Origin: CAZKGE01 sp964541695
Lineage (GTDB): Bacteria; Bacillota; Clostridia; Christensenellales; CAG-138
Direction of reading: 5' to 3'
Assembly (NCBI GenBank): GCA_964541695.1
Contig: CAZIRB010000010.1
Span: 1-37,712, forward strand
Length of the DNA stretch: 37,712 nucleotides
Shown here: one piece after another, positions 1 to 7,188 of the stretch
Layout of the letters: the number at the start of each line of letters is the position of its first letter
How positions within the stretch are numbered: position 1 is the first letter of the stretch
The notes under the pieces: generated by a model
Told to the model about the DNA's origin: nothing
Seen by the model: only the letters and a program-made list of their open reading frames with translations
Databases searched by the model: none
Translations under genes and position numbers: made by a program

Positions 1-330
1 TTTCCAAAGGGCCTTCGGCCCTTTGGCGGAGGTTTGGAGGCGGAGCCTCCAACGTGCCCTTTGCAGGGCAGGGGTGCTGCCCCGTGCCCCTGCCAAAGGG
101 GGAAACAGTTCACAGTTTGCAATGGCCGCGCACGCCCCTCACTGGACCTGCGCTTCGCTTCATCCGCCACAGGCGGCGCTCAGCTTCGGCCCCCTTTGGA
201 AACCCAAATAGTTCGTCGAACCCTACTGCGGGTTTCCAAAGGGCCTTCGGCCCTTTAGCGGAGGTTTGGAGGCGGAGCCTCCAACGTGCCCTTTCCACTC
301 GTTCGCTCCTCCGCCTGTAGCGGAGCCTCA
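1..330. repeat. Composite hairpin-rich intergenic repeat
   Basis: No gene is supported in this stretch. Bases 1-65 recur at 233-297 with only one or two differences (offset 232). Each copy holds the hairpin arms AAAGGGCC/GGCCCTTT and GGAGGC/GCCTCC. Between the copies lie the arms CCAAAGGGGG (103-112) and CCCCCTTTGG (190-199), separated by a module with the words CACAGTTTGCAATGG, GCTTCGCTTCA, CCGCCACAGGC and GCTCAGCTTC. The same words recur in the repeats at 5919-6514, and the CCAAAGGGGG palindrome recurs at 28889-28911. This therefore looks like one copy of a dispersed intergenic family. Function is unknown; transcript-end hairpins or a non-autonomous repeat are possible. Confidence 0.75.
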
Positions 331-347
331 ATGCCCCTCTCCCGCTC

Positions 348-932
348 TTACGCGTCCCCCTCCGGCCGGTCGATGCCCCAGACGACCATGCCGAACGCGC
401 GGTCGCGCTGTTTCATCCCGGCAAAGCCGTCGTAGACGCGCACCGCTCCGCCGTCGTCGTCGTTATAGGCCGTCAAAGTTTTCCCGTCCGCGTCAAAGCG
501 CGCGGCGGCGTAGTGTGCGCCCAGCCCGCGGCGTTCAAAATAGAAATACATCGCGATGTACGCGCCGTGCGTTGCCGGCACAGCGGAAATGTTCCGGTAT
601 TTTTGCACGCGCCAGCCCTTCTTGGCAAAATAGCGTGCGATCGTGCGCGCGTTCATGCCAAACAGGCCGCCCGCGTTCGTGGTCCTTGCCGATTGGGCGT
701 TGAGCGCGCGGTACGTGTCCGCAAACGGCGTATTGTCGCCGAGCAGTTGGTTGACGTTGTGGATGGCGATAAAGCCGCACGACATCTGCGCAAGGTTGCC
801 GAATCGGCCGAACGTGCCGGGATTGCGCGGGTATCGGGACTGGTGGTTGATGATGGACGCGTCCCACGTAACATCGTGGCCGCCGGGAGCAGGCTCCGTC
901 CGCCGGGGCGCGCGCGATTTTTTGTCCGCCAC
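348..932 (-). CDS. Small papain-like (C39-type) cysteine peptidase-like protein
   Basis: About 194 residues, no signal peptide or membrane segment. The middle has a papain-fold signature: Met-Ser-Cys-Gly-Phe-Ile-Ala-Ile-His-Asn-Val-Asn with a candidate catalytic Cys, then Gly-Ala-His-Tyr-Ala-Ala-Ala-Arg-Phe with the candidate His, then Thr-Ala-Tyr-Asn-Asp supplying the third residue. This order matches bacteriocin-processing C39 and related C39_2 domains, but no transporter partner lies nearby. Start: an ATG at 941 sits only one base from GGAGG, while the in-frame GTG at 932 has ten bases of spacing, so GTG is preferred. A longer reading up to 1184 runs through the promoter and is unlikely. 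Function as a protease is inferred; a transglutaminase-like or inactive relative is possible. Confidence 0.6.
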   Translation of the reverse strand: MADKKSRAPRRTEPAPGGHDVTWDASIINHQSRYPRNPGTFGRFGNLAQMSCGFIAIHNVNQLLGDNTPFADTYRALNAQSARTTNAGGLFGMNARTIARYFAKKGWRVQKYRNISAVPATHGAYIAMYFYFERRGLGAHYAAARFDADGKTLTAYNDDDGGAVRVYDGFAGMKQRDRAFGMVVWGIDRPEGDA

Positions 933-977
933 GAATGGCATTCCTCCGATCGATTGAATGGCGCTGACCGCAGCACC

Positions 978-1006
978 ATCATAGCATGGATTATGCGCGC
1001 GGCCAA
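978..1006 (-). promoter_or_regulatory. Sigma-A-type promoter of the C39-like gene
   Basis: On the minus strand, TTGGCC (1001-1006) and TATGAT (978-983) are separated by 17 bases. The predicted start of transcription lies about 40 bases upstream of the gene at 932. Confidence 0.6.
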
Positions 1007-1083
1007 GCGCCGGGGCCGCTGCCGGGGACGTTTTTTTGCGGGCGCACCGAACAAAAACCGCCGCAAAGCGCGGCCAGTGCCGC

Positions 1084-1111
1084 TTGCTTTTTCCCGCGCG
1101 CGTGGTATACT
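1084..1111 (+). promoter_or_regulatory. Extended -10 promoter upstream of the rsgA leader
   Basis: TTGCTT (1084-1089), 16-base spacer, and TATACT (1106-1111) preceded by TGG, an extended -10. It points toward rsgA, whose start is about 400 bases downstream, leaving a long non-coding leader. Confidence 0.6.
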
Positions 1112-1117
1112 GGAGCG

Positions 1118-1367
1118 GTATGATAAAGACGCAGGGGTCCGGCGCGGCAAACGCGCGGACGGACCCGGAAAGGAGCGCTTGCATGCCGGAGATTTACGGG
1201 GTGGCCGGAGCCTAAAACCGCATAGCCCGGCGTATCCGGTCCGCGCCGCAAAAGGCGGCGGCGGCGAGCGGGGGGGACCCCCTCCGTGTTGGGATGCGCC
1301 GATTGGAGCAACCTTTCGGGAACACTGCGATTTTTTGCGGGCGCATCGAACGGGTGCGCCCGTTTTG
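1118..1367 (+). ncRNA. Candidate ~250-nt structured RNA or leader ahead of rsgA
   Basis: The stretch 1112-1512 has no convincing reading frame but is bounded by a promoter (1084-1111) and an intrinsic terminator (1338-1366). Visible pairing includes GGGTCC near 1135 with GGACCC near 1160 around an inner GCGCG/CGCGC helix, and a GC-rich hairpin around an AAAA loop near 1250. I do not recognise it as 6S RNA, SRP RNA, tmRNA, RNase P RNA, a T-box or a common riboswitch. It could be a stand-alone small RNA, a regulatory leader of rsgA, or GC-rich sequence that happens to fold. Confidence 0.35.
1338..1366 (+). terminator. Intrinsic terminator 1 in the rsgA leader
   Basis: Perfect 8-bp stem CGGGCGCA (1338-1345) with TGCGCCCG (1355-1362), nine-base loop, followed by TTTT (1363-1366). 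Confidence 0.65.
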
Positions 1368-1401
1368 TATTGTACATCGATGAAACGGCCGCCCCACGGC
1401 G

Positions 1402-1444
1402 CCGCGGCGAGCAGCGAAGAACGGCTGCCGCCGCGGTTTTTTTT
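1402..1444 (+). terminator. Intrinsic terminator 2 in the rsgA leader
   Basis: CCGCGGCG-A-GCAG (1402-1414) pairs with CTGCCGCCGCGG (1425-1436), 12 bp with one bulged A, followed by eight T (1437-1444). It lies 68 bases before the rsgA start and no good promoter is visible after it, so rsgA may depend on readthrough. Confidence 0.8.
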
Positions 1445-1512
1445 GTGCCGCACCATAAAAGCGCAGGGCGCAAACGGCGCCGACAGGATGAACTGATTTG
1501 GGAGGAACGATC

Positions 1513-2577
1513 ATGAATCTGGTCGATTACGGCTATTTGCCCGCCATGGCGGCGGAGGAAACGGCGCACTGCGAGGGGACGGAGGTCGCGCGCGTGCTGG
1601 CCGTGTTTCCGGACAAATATGAGATCGTCACGAATCGCGGCGAGGGGTTCGCGATTCTCAAGCCGGGCGCGTATTACGGGAATGCCGACAAGCCGCGGCC
1701 CACGACGGGCGATTTTGTGCGCGTATTATACAACGATTCCGGCGACAGCCGCATCGTCGCCACGCTGCCGCGCAAATCGTATTTTTCGCGCCGCAACCCC
1801 ACGCTCGGGCAGGGCGAGCAGGCGGTCGCGGCGAACTTCGACTACGTATTCGTTCTGCAGTCGCTGAACCAGGACTTTAATCCGAGAAGGCTCGAGCGGT
1901 ACCTCGCGCAGGCCTGGCGATCCGGCGCGCTGCCGGTCGTCGTGCTGACCAAGGCCGACCTTGTCGAGGACTGCTCCGAACAGCTTCGCGAGGCAAAGCG
2001 CATTGCCGCGAACGTCGACGTGTGCTGCGTCAGCGCAAAGACCGGGTTTGGGATGGACGCGCTTTTCCACTACCTGCAGCCGCGCGCGACGATCGTGCTG
2101 CTCGGCTCATCCGGCGTCGGCAAGTCCAGCCTGATCAACGCCGTCGCGGGGGAGGAGCGCATGGCGGTCGGCGAGATTCGCGAGGATGACGGCCGGGGCC
2201 GGCACACGACGACGACCCGGCAGCTGATCCGCCTAAGCAGCGGCGTGCTGGTCATCGACACGCCGGGCATGCGCGAGCTCGGCGTGTGGGATGCGGAGGG
2301 CGGCGGCGTCGGCTTCGCGTTCCCCGACGTGGAGCGGTACCTCGGCCTGTGCCGGTTCTCGGACTGCCGCCACGAGACGGAGCCCGGCTGCGCGGTCCGC
2401 GCGGCGATTCTATCCGGCGAGCTTGCGGCCGAGCGTTGGGAAAGCTACCAGAAACTGCGGCGCGACGCGCGGATCTCCGCGGACCAGGCGGGGTATCTGG
2501 CCGAAAAGAACGAGCGCTTCAAAAAGATCGCGAAGGCGACCAAGCAGCTGGGCAAACGGCGTTACGGCGAGGAATAG
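1513..2577 (+). CDS. rsgA: Ribosome small subunit-dependent GTPase A
   Basis: 354-residue circularly permuted GTPase that helps late maturation of the 30S ribosomal subunit. An N-terminal OB-fold region (about 20-90) is followed by the permuted GTPase motifs: G4 Thr-Lys-Ala-Asp (146-149), Ser-Ala-Lys (174-176), the P-loop Gly-Ser-Ser-Gly-Val-Gly-Lys-Ser (198-205), the G2 region His-Thr-Thr-Thr-Thr-Arg (231-236) and G3 Asp-Thr-Pro-Gly (249-252). A C-terminal zinc site has Cys280, Cys285, His287 and Cys293. Length is usual for the family (also called YjeQ/YloQ). The ATG at 1513 follows GGGAGG at good spacing; an upstream ATG at 1498 precedes that site and is rejected. It is preceded by two terminator-like hairpins and followed by a hairpin at 2589-2617. 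Confidence 0.95.
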   Translation: MNLVDYGYLPAMAAEETAHCEGTEVARVLAVFPDKYEIVTNRGEGFAILKPGAYYGNADKPRPTTGDFVRVLYNDSGDSRIVATLPRKSYFSRRNPTLGQGEQAVAANFDYVFVLQSLNQDFNPRRLERYLAQAWRSGALPVVVLTKADLVEDCSEQLREAKRIAANVDVCCVSAKTGFGMDALFHYLQPRATIVLLGSSGVGKSSLINAVAGEERMAVGEIREDDGRGRHTTTTRQLIRLSSGVLVIDTPGMRELGVWDAEGGGVGFAFPDVERYLGLCRFSDCRHETEPGCAVRAAILSGELAAERWESYQKLRRDARISADQAGYLAEKNERFKKIAKATKQLGKRRYGEE

Positions 2578-3005
2578 GAGACCGAGAAGGACGGGGGGCG
2601 CGGAAGCGTCCCCGTCCGGTGCTTGGATGTTGGCGGGTTAGTGGCGTGGCAGAGGGGCGCGTGAGCGTAGCGGCGAGGGCGGATGGGAGAGCGAAAAACG
2701 TGGCGGCAGGCGGGACCGGGCAACGAGAACGCGGTCGGAGCGCACCGCCGGGACCGGTTGAGCCTGTGAACCTGTGTTTTATTGGGAGTGGGGACATACC
2801 GGCGAAGCACCGGCTCACGATCGGTCGGTGACAGACGGAGCCAAACGCCGGTCCGCGGCTCAGGCAGAAGAACTGCCGGGGAACCGGCTGTCGACGGCGG
2901 CCCTGTCTTTCTGCGGGTACGGCCCGCGGCGCCGGCAAAGCACCGGCCTGCGCGCCGGTGAATGTCGGGCGAAGCCGGACGCCGGTCCGCGGCTCAGACG
3001 GGCGC
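2578..3005. repeat. Gene-free stretch with degenerate direct repeat
   Basis: No gene is supported. Just after rsgA, GGACGGGG (2589-2596) pairs with CCCCGTCC (2610-2617) around a second short helix, but no T-run follows, so it is a weak terminator at best. The segment 2801-2863 is partly repeated at 2934-2997: GGCRAAGCACCGGC recurs at an offset of 133 and ACGCCGGTCCGCGGCTCAG recurs exactly at 2845 and 2979 (offset 134). Confidence 0.6.
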
Positions 3006-3303
3006 GTCCGCTATTTCAAGCCCGCGAGGCCCGCGACGTGGCTGACGGGCAGCGCGAACGCGACGGCGCGCGCGTCGTGCTCGAGGCCGTGGCGCTCGAC
3101 GACGGCGGACAGGATTCCGGCACAATCCTCCGCGGGCGCGAGGATCATGAGCAGGTCCGCTATTTCAAGCCCGCGAGGCCCGCGACGTGGCTGACGGGCA
3201 GCGCGAACGCGACGGCGCGCGCGTCGTGCTCGAGGCCGTGGCGCTCGACGACGGCGGACAGGATTCCGGCACAATCCTCCGCGGGCGCGAGGATCATGAG
3301 CAG
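3006..3303. repeat. Exact 149-bp tandem duplication at the 3' end of the PII-like gene
   Basis: Unit 1 (3006-3154) and unit 2 (3155-3303) read identically by eye; both begin GTCCGCTATTTCAAGC and end GATCATGAGCAG. Unit 2 is the genuine last ~48 codons of the minus-strand PII-like gene (stop at 3160-3162). Unit 1 lies beyond that stop and is a spare, untranslated copy. The period is not a multiple of three. Identity implies a very recent event or an assembly artefact. Confidence 0.9.
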
Positions 3304-3837
3304 GTCCTTGTCTGGCTGGAGCGTGATGCCCAGAAACTTCTCGGCCTGCTTCCAGCCCGCGCCGTGCGCTTTGAGCACCGTCCCGCCGGGCGCGCCCGCG
3401 TCGCGCGCCGTGTCCATGACGTCGTCCGCGTAGCCGTGGTTCATAATCGCGATGATGAGCTGGTGCGTGGGGGTTTCCATGGGCGGTTCCTCCTGTTTTG
3501 CGTCTTCCTGCGGCGAAACGCGCGCGGCGTGGCCCGCGAGCGCATGGATGGGGACGGCGAACGCGATCCCGGTCCCCGCGCTTTTTAAACGGAGCATGGA
3601 TGCGACGGCGTCCGTCAGTTCCTTTGCGTTTTTCGAGGCGACGACGGTCAAAAGCAGGTCCTTCTCGGACTCGCCGAGGCCGAGGTAGGAGAGCAGCTTT
3701 TTGCCCGCAGTGCCGCGTCCGCGCAAAACGGTCGGGCAGAGCGCCCGACAGTCTGCGAGCGCGGCGGCCAGCCGTTCGCCGCGGCCGCGCTCCACGACGA
3801 CGGTCAGCAGCGAAAACGCGTACGGCTGCGTGTTCAT
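3160..3837 (-). CDS. Tandem PII-like signal protein
   Basis: 225-residue protein built of two PII-like domains, roughly 1-105 and 122-225, joined by a charged linker rich in Glu, Gln and Pro. The second domain has the usual beta-alpha-beta pattern with Gly-Gly-Thr-Val-Leu-Lys after the first helix and a Lys-Phe-Leu-Gly-Ile turn. PII proteins are small trimeric sensors of nucleotides or 2-oxoglutarate that bind and gate partners; here the partner is probably the membrane protein encoded just upstream. Its ATG (3837) overlaps that gene's TGA as ATGA, and GGAGG precedes it, so translation is coupled. An upstream start at 3882 lies inside the neighbour and is rejected. The 3' end is duplicated downstream. 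The ligand cannot be told from sequence. Confidence 0.75.
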   Translation of the reverse strand: MNTQPYAFSLLTVVVERGRGERLAAALADCRALCPTVLRGRGTAGKKLLSYLGLGESEKDLLLTVVASKNAKELTDAVASMLRLKSAGTGIAFAVPIHALAGHAARVSPQEDAKQEEPPMETPTHQLIIAIMNHGYADDVMDTARDAGAPGGTVLKAHGAGWKQAEKFLGITLQPDKDLLMILAPAEDCAGILSAVVERHGLEHDARAVAFALPVSHVAGLAGLK

Positions 3838-5771
3838 GGTGACGCCTCCTCTTTTTGATCGAAACGGGTATTCGCGCCGCACGGCTTTTCCGGCATTGCA
3901 GCGGGTTCCATTGTTGCGGCGGCCGCTTGCTGCTCCGGTTCCGGCTGTTCATCGTGCTCCGGCGCGGCGGAATCGGTGTCCGCAGCAGGTTCCGCGGCCG
4001 GGGGATCGACGCCGTCGACGCGCGCCGCGGCCGGGAAGGGCTCCGGCAAAGCCGTGTCCGCCGCGGCCGTATCTGCCGGGATGGTCGGTGCGTCGGGGGG
4101 CGGCGCCTCGGACAGCGTGAGACGCTCCGGCTCCGTTGTCACGGCCTCCGGCGGCGTTGCCTTCTGCTCGTCCGCGCCGCGGACGGGCGGGCCGTCCCAC
4201 GCGCCCCTCTCCGGGATCGCGCCGTATTCGGCCACGAACGCGTCGATGTCGAGGCCGCTCTCCGCAATCGCGTCGAGGACCTCGTCGTCCGGGACCGCGT
4301 CGCCCGCCTGCGCCCTCGCGCGGCTTAGGCGGATGCGGTAGGCGACGCCGAGCAGCTGCATCGAGATCAGCGGCAGCATCGCGACCATGGCGATGACGCC
4401 GAACGCTTCGGTTATGACGTTGCCGCCCGCGGCCTCGCAGATACCGACCGAAAACGGCAGCAGGAACGCGGCGGTCATGGTCCCCGCCGAAACGCCGCCC
4501 GAGTCGAACGCGACGGCCGAAAATATCCTGGGCGTAAAGAACGTCAGAACGAGCGCGGCCGCGTAGCCGGGCAGCAGAAAATACCAGATGCTGATGTGGT
4601 TGAGGATGCGCAGAATCGACAGCGCGAGCGCCGCGCCGACGCCGAGCGCGATGCCCGTCATCATGGTCCCTTGCGGAATCGCGCCGCCCGTCATCTCCTC
4701 GACCTGCCGGTTGAGCACGTGCACGGCGGGCTCGGCGTACACGACGAAGAAGCCGAGCACCGCGCCGAGCGGAACGAGCGCGCCGCGGTACGGGGACAGC
4801 GCGAGCGCTTTGCCGAGGACGGTGCCCGCCGGCAGAAAGCCGAGCTGGATGCCGGAGAGGAATATCGTAAGCCCCGCGAGCGTGTACAGGACGCCGACGC
4901 CGATGCGCACGAGCTGTCCGCGCGGCAGGCGGCGGCGGACCAATTGCAGCATGCCGAATATCGCCACGACCGGCAGCAGCACGAGCGCGACCTCGGCAAG
5001 CGACGCGGCGAGCTGGCGCGCGTACGCGCGGGCAAGGCCGCCCGCGGACGCGACGGCGCCGGGTGGGGTATAGGCGTAGCCCGTCGCGCCCGCGTCGAAA
5101 AACAGCTCGAGCAGCATGACGGCCAGCACCGGCCCGATCGAGCAGAGCGCGCACATGCCGAAGCTGTCCTGCTCGGCAGATCGGCTGCCGCGCACGCCGG
5201 ATATGCCCGCGCCGAGCGCGAGTATGAACGGCACCGTGATCGGCCCCGTCGTCACGCCGCCCGCGTCGAAGCCGACGGCGAGGAAGTTCGGCGTGGCGAG
5301 CGCCGCCAAAAGGAACACCGCCGCGTAAGAGATCCAGAGCAGCAGCGAAAACGAAATCTGGAACAGAATGCGCAGCAGCGCCAGCACGAGGAACAGCCCC
5401 ACGCCGCCGGCCACGGCGAGCATCAGCACGAGGTCCGGCACGGACGGCACCTGGCGCGCCAGCACCTGCAGGTCCGGTTCCGCGATCGTCACGACGACGC
5501 CGAGCAAAAAACCGAACAGCACAATGATCGGAAGGCTGCGCGTCTTGGTCAGCTCCGCGCCGATCGTTTCGCCCATCGGCTCGATCGCCATGTCCGCGCC
5601 GGTCGTGAACAGCGCCATGCCCAGCATCAGCAGCAGCGAGCCGACTAAAAACGAGGCGAACGTCCATGCCGGCAGCGGCACGAGCAGCGCGTGCAGCAGG
5701 CACACGGTCGCGAAAATCGGCAGCACGGAGCGCGTGGATTGCCACAGTTTATCCAGCAGCTGTTTCGGCAT
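3834..5771 (-). CDS. DUF1538-family multi-spanning membrane protein
   Basis: 645 residues. Residues about 1-475 hold a dozen or more hydrophobic segments in two similar halves. The internal duplication shows in paired motifs: Phe-Asp-Ala-Gly-Gly-Val-Thr-Thr-Gly in the first half and Phe-Asp-Ser-Gly-Gly-Val-Ser-Ala-Gly in the second, and Ala-Glu-Pro-Asp against Ala-Glu-Pro-Ala. This matches DUF1538, integral membrane proteins thought to be transporters of unknown substrate. The last ~150 residues form a Pro/Ala/Glu-rich, probably cytoplasmic and disordered tail, unusual for the family. The ATG at 5771 follows GAGGTG. It overlaps the PII-like gene by four bases, suggesting a channel or transporter gated by a PII-like sensor, as AmtB is by GlnK. 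That parallel is inference. Confidence 0.8.
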   Translation of the reverse strand: MPKQLLDKLWQSTRSVLPIFATVCLLHALLVPLPAWTFASFLVGSLLLMLGMALFTTGADMAIEPMGETIGAELTKTRSLPIIVLFGFLLGVVVTIAEPDLQVLARQVPSVPDLVLMLAVAGGVGLFLVLALLRILFQISFSLLLWISYAAVFLLAALATPNFLAVGFDAGGVTTGPITVPFILALGAGISGVRGSRSAEQDSFGMCALCSIGPVLAVMLLELFFDAGATGYAYTPPGAVASAGGLARAYARQLAASLAEVALVLLPVVAIFGMLQLVRRRLPRGQLVRIGVGVLYTLAGLTIFLSGIQLGFLPAGTVLGKALALSPYRGALVPLGAVLGFFVVYAEPAVHVLNRQVEEMTGGAIPQGTMMTGIALGVGAALALSILRILNHISIWYFLLPGYAAALVLTFFTPRIFSAVAFDSGGVSAGTMTAAFLLPFSVGICEAAGGNVITEAFGVIAMVAMLPLISMQLLGVAYRIRLSRARAQAGDAVPDDEVLDAIAESGLDIDAFVAEYGAIPERGAWDGPPVRGADEQKATPPEAVTTEPERLTLSEAPPPDAPTIPADTAAADTALPEPFPAAARVDGVDPPAAEPAADTDSAAPEHDEQPEPEQQAAAATMEPAAMPEKPCGANTRFDQKEEASP

Positions 5772-5824
5772 GCAACACCTCGTTTCCGTTGTTATTTATG
5801 CGGAGGATCGGGTCGGGCCGGGCG

Positions 5825-5863
5825 AACGCGGCCCGGCCCCGGCCCGTTGGCCGCGTTTTTTTT
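5825..5863 (+). terminator. Terminator-like hairpin in the 5' leader of the DUF1538 gene (antisense)
   Basis: AACGCGGCC (5825-5833) pairs perfectly with GGCCGCGTT (5849-5857) and eight T follow (5856-5863), an intrinsic terminator on plus. No plus-strand gene precedes it. On minus, the same stem would sit at the extreme 5' end of the DUF1538 mRNA. Confidence 0.55.
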
Positions 5864-5893
5864 ACTGTACCATAAATTATGCGGGGGAATCAA
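5864..5893 (-). promoter_or_regulatory. Probable promoter of the DUF1538-PII operon
   Basis: Minus-strand TACAGT (complement at 5864-5869) is preceded by TGG, giving an extended -10. TTGATT lies 18 bases upstream. The spacing is one base long and the -35 imperfect. Confidence 0.4.
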
Positions 5894-5918
5894 ATCGGAG
5901 GGGCGGGTGGCGGAACGG

Positions 5919-6514
5919 CATGAAATAGGGCCGCGGCATTTGCCGCGGCCTTAGCTTTTTGATGCAGGGGCGTTGCCCTTTTCCACAGTTCGCAATGGTC
6001 GCACATGCCCATTTGGGCCTGTGCTCCTTTGCTCACTGGGCTTTCGCTTCGCTTCACCCGCCACAGGCTTCGCTCAGCTTCAGCCCCCCACCAAAGGGGG
6101 AAACCCCCTTTGGAAACCCAACGAAAAACGGGCCATCTTCCTGCTCGTTTGCTTCTTTTCTTCAAGAAAAGAAGCGGGAGCATGAGGGCGGAGCCCTCGA
6201 CGTATCCCTGTGCGGTCAGCGGAGGTGGGCGCATGAAATAGGGCCGCGGCATTTGCCGCGGCCTTAGCTTTTTGATGCAGGGGCGTTGCCCTTTTCCACA
6301 GTTCGCAATGGTCGCACATGCCCATTTGGGCCTGTGCTCCTTTGCTCACTGGGCTTTCGCTTCGCTTCACCCGCCACAGGCTTCGCTCAGCTTCAGCCCC
6401 CCCAAAGGGGGAAACCCCCTTTGGAAACCCGACGAAAAACGGGTCATCTTCCTGCTCTTTTGCTTCTTTTCTTCAAGAAAAGAAGCGGGAGCATGAGGGC
6501 GGGGCCCTCAACGT
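5919..6514. repeat. Two tandem copies of a ~285-bp hairpin-rich intergenic repeat
   Basis: Copy 1 (5919-6203) and copy 2 (6232-6514) are nearly identical, differing by a 2-base indel and a few substitutions. Each copy contains, in order: GGCCGCGGC-ATTT-GCCGCGGCC followed by a T-run (5929-5960; 6242-6273), a plus-strand terminator; the word module CACAGTTCGCAATGG, GCTTCGCTTCACCCG and CGCTCAGCTTC; the palindrome CCAAAGGGGG/CCCCCTTTGG (6091-6113; 6402-6424); a palindrome of 12-bp arms GCTTCTTTTCTT/AAGAAAAGAAGC (6151-6175; 6462-6486); and GAGGGC/GCCCTC (6184-6198; 6495-6509). The last two hairpins may end the minus-strand dhaL transcript. With the flanks this covers the gene-free stretch 5772-6536. 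Confidence 0.85.
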
Positions 6515-6536
6515 TCTCCCGTATACCTCCCGCGCG

Positions 6537-7175
6537 CTACCGTTCCCTCTGCCTCAAATACTCGTTCGCCTGCTCGAAACAATAGTACATCGAGGTGGCG
6601 CCGGGGTCCTGCGAGCCTTTGCTGCTCTCGCCCTGGTAGGACGCGCGGCCCTTCTTGGCGACCATATCCTTCGTGCTCTCCATGCCCGCCTTGGCGGCGC
6701 GCTCGGCGGCGGCTATGCAGGCGGCAAGGCCCGCGCCGTTCTCCAGCTCGCGCTGGAAGGCGGCGTTGGCGGGGAATATGGTGTCGATCATGGTTTTGTC
6801 GCCGGGCTGCGCGCCGCCGCGGCGCATCATGCCGTCGAGCGCGCAGCGGATCATGGCGCCGACGGCCGCGGCGTCGAGCGAAGTGCGCTGCGCGGCGGCT
6901 TTCGAGGCCTCGAGGAAGGCCGTGCCGTACAGAGCGCCGGCGGAGCCGCCGGTCTTGCTCATGATGGTCTTGCCCGCGGCGAGCAGAATCGCGCCGGGGA
7001 GGAGGCCGGAAAGCGGGGTCAGCTCGGCTTTGAGCGCGGAGAAGCCCTTCTTCATGTTGATGCCGTGCTCCGCGTCGCCGTTTACGGCGTCGAGCTCGGA
7101 GAGGTAGTCCGCCTGCTCGATCATGCGGTCCGCGATCCGGTCGAGGATCTCGACAATGTCCGTGCCGTTCAGCAT
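6537..7175 (-). CDS. dhaL: Dihydroxyacetone kinase ADP-binding subunit DhaL-like
   Basis: 212 residues, all-helical DhaL barrel that carries ADP/ATP and two metal ions in dihydroxyacetone-type kinases. Visible motifs are Asn-Gly-Asp-Ala-Glu-His-Gly-Ile-Asn-Met (32-41), Gly-Gly-Ser-Ala-Gly-Ala-Leu-Tyr-Gly, Gly-Asp-Lys-Thr-Met-Ile-Asp-Thr and, near the end, Lys-Gly-Arg-Ala-Ser-Tyr plus Asp-Pro-Gly-Ala. The usual metal-binding Asp triad reads Asp29, Asp34, Glu36: the third ligand is Glu where the family usually has Asp. It starts 13 bases after dhaK. No phosphotransfer partner DhaM (EIIA-like) is in the window, so it may act as an ATP-dependent kinase or rely on a DhaM elsewhere. The true substrate could be another short ketose or ketone. 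Confidence 0.88.
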   Translation of the reverse strand: MLNGTDIVEILDRIADRMIEQADYLSELDAVNGDAEHGINMKKGFSALKAELTPLSGLLPGAILLAAGKTIMSKTGGSAGALYGTAFLEASKAAAQRTSLDAAAVGAMIRCALDGMMRRGGAQPGDKTMIDTIFPANAAFQRELENGAGLAACIAAAERAAKAGMESTKDMVAKKGRASYQGESSKGSQDPGATSMYYCFEQANEYLRQRER

Positions 7176-7188
7176 GCGTATGCCCTCC

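Noticed and set aside
1160..1180. Resemblance of GGACCCGGAAAGGAGC to the SRP RNA tetraloop region
   Set aside because: Only a short word matches; the conserved AGGTCAGG and GCAGCC parts of SRP RNA are missing around it.
3006..3303. CRISPR array from the repeated units
   Set aside because: Only two long adjacent units with no spacers and no cas genes; it is a tandem duplication of coding sequence.
2774..3433. A 219-residue plus-strand frame with an internal protein repeat
   Set aside because: The repeat simply reflects the 149-bp DNA duplication read in an antisense frame; no start signal.
3949..5745. A 598-residue minus-strand reading frame overlapping the DUF1538 gene
   Set aside because: It is an Arg/Ala/Gly-rich shadow of the 645-residue membrane protein, produced by high G+C; it has no domain or own ribosome binding site.
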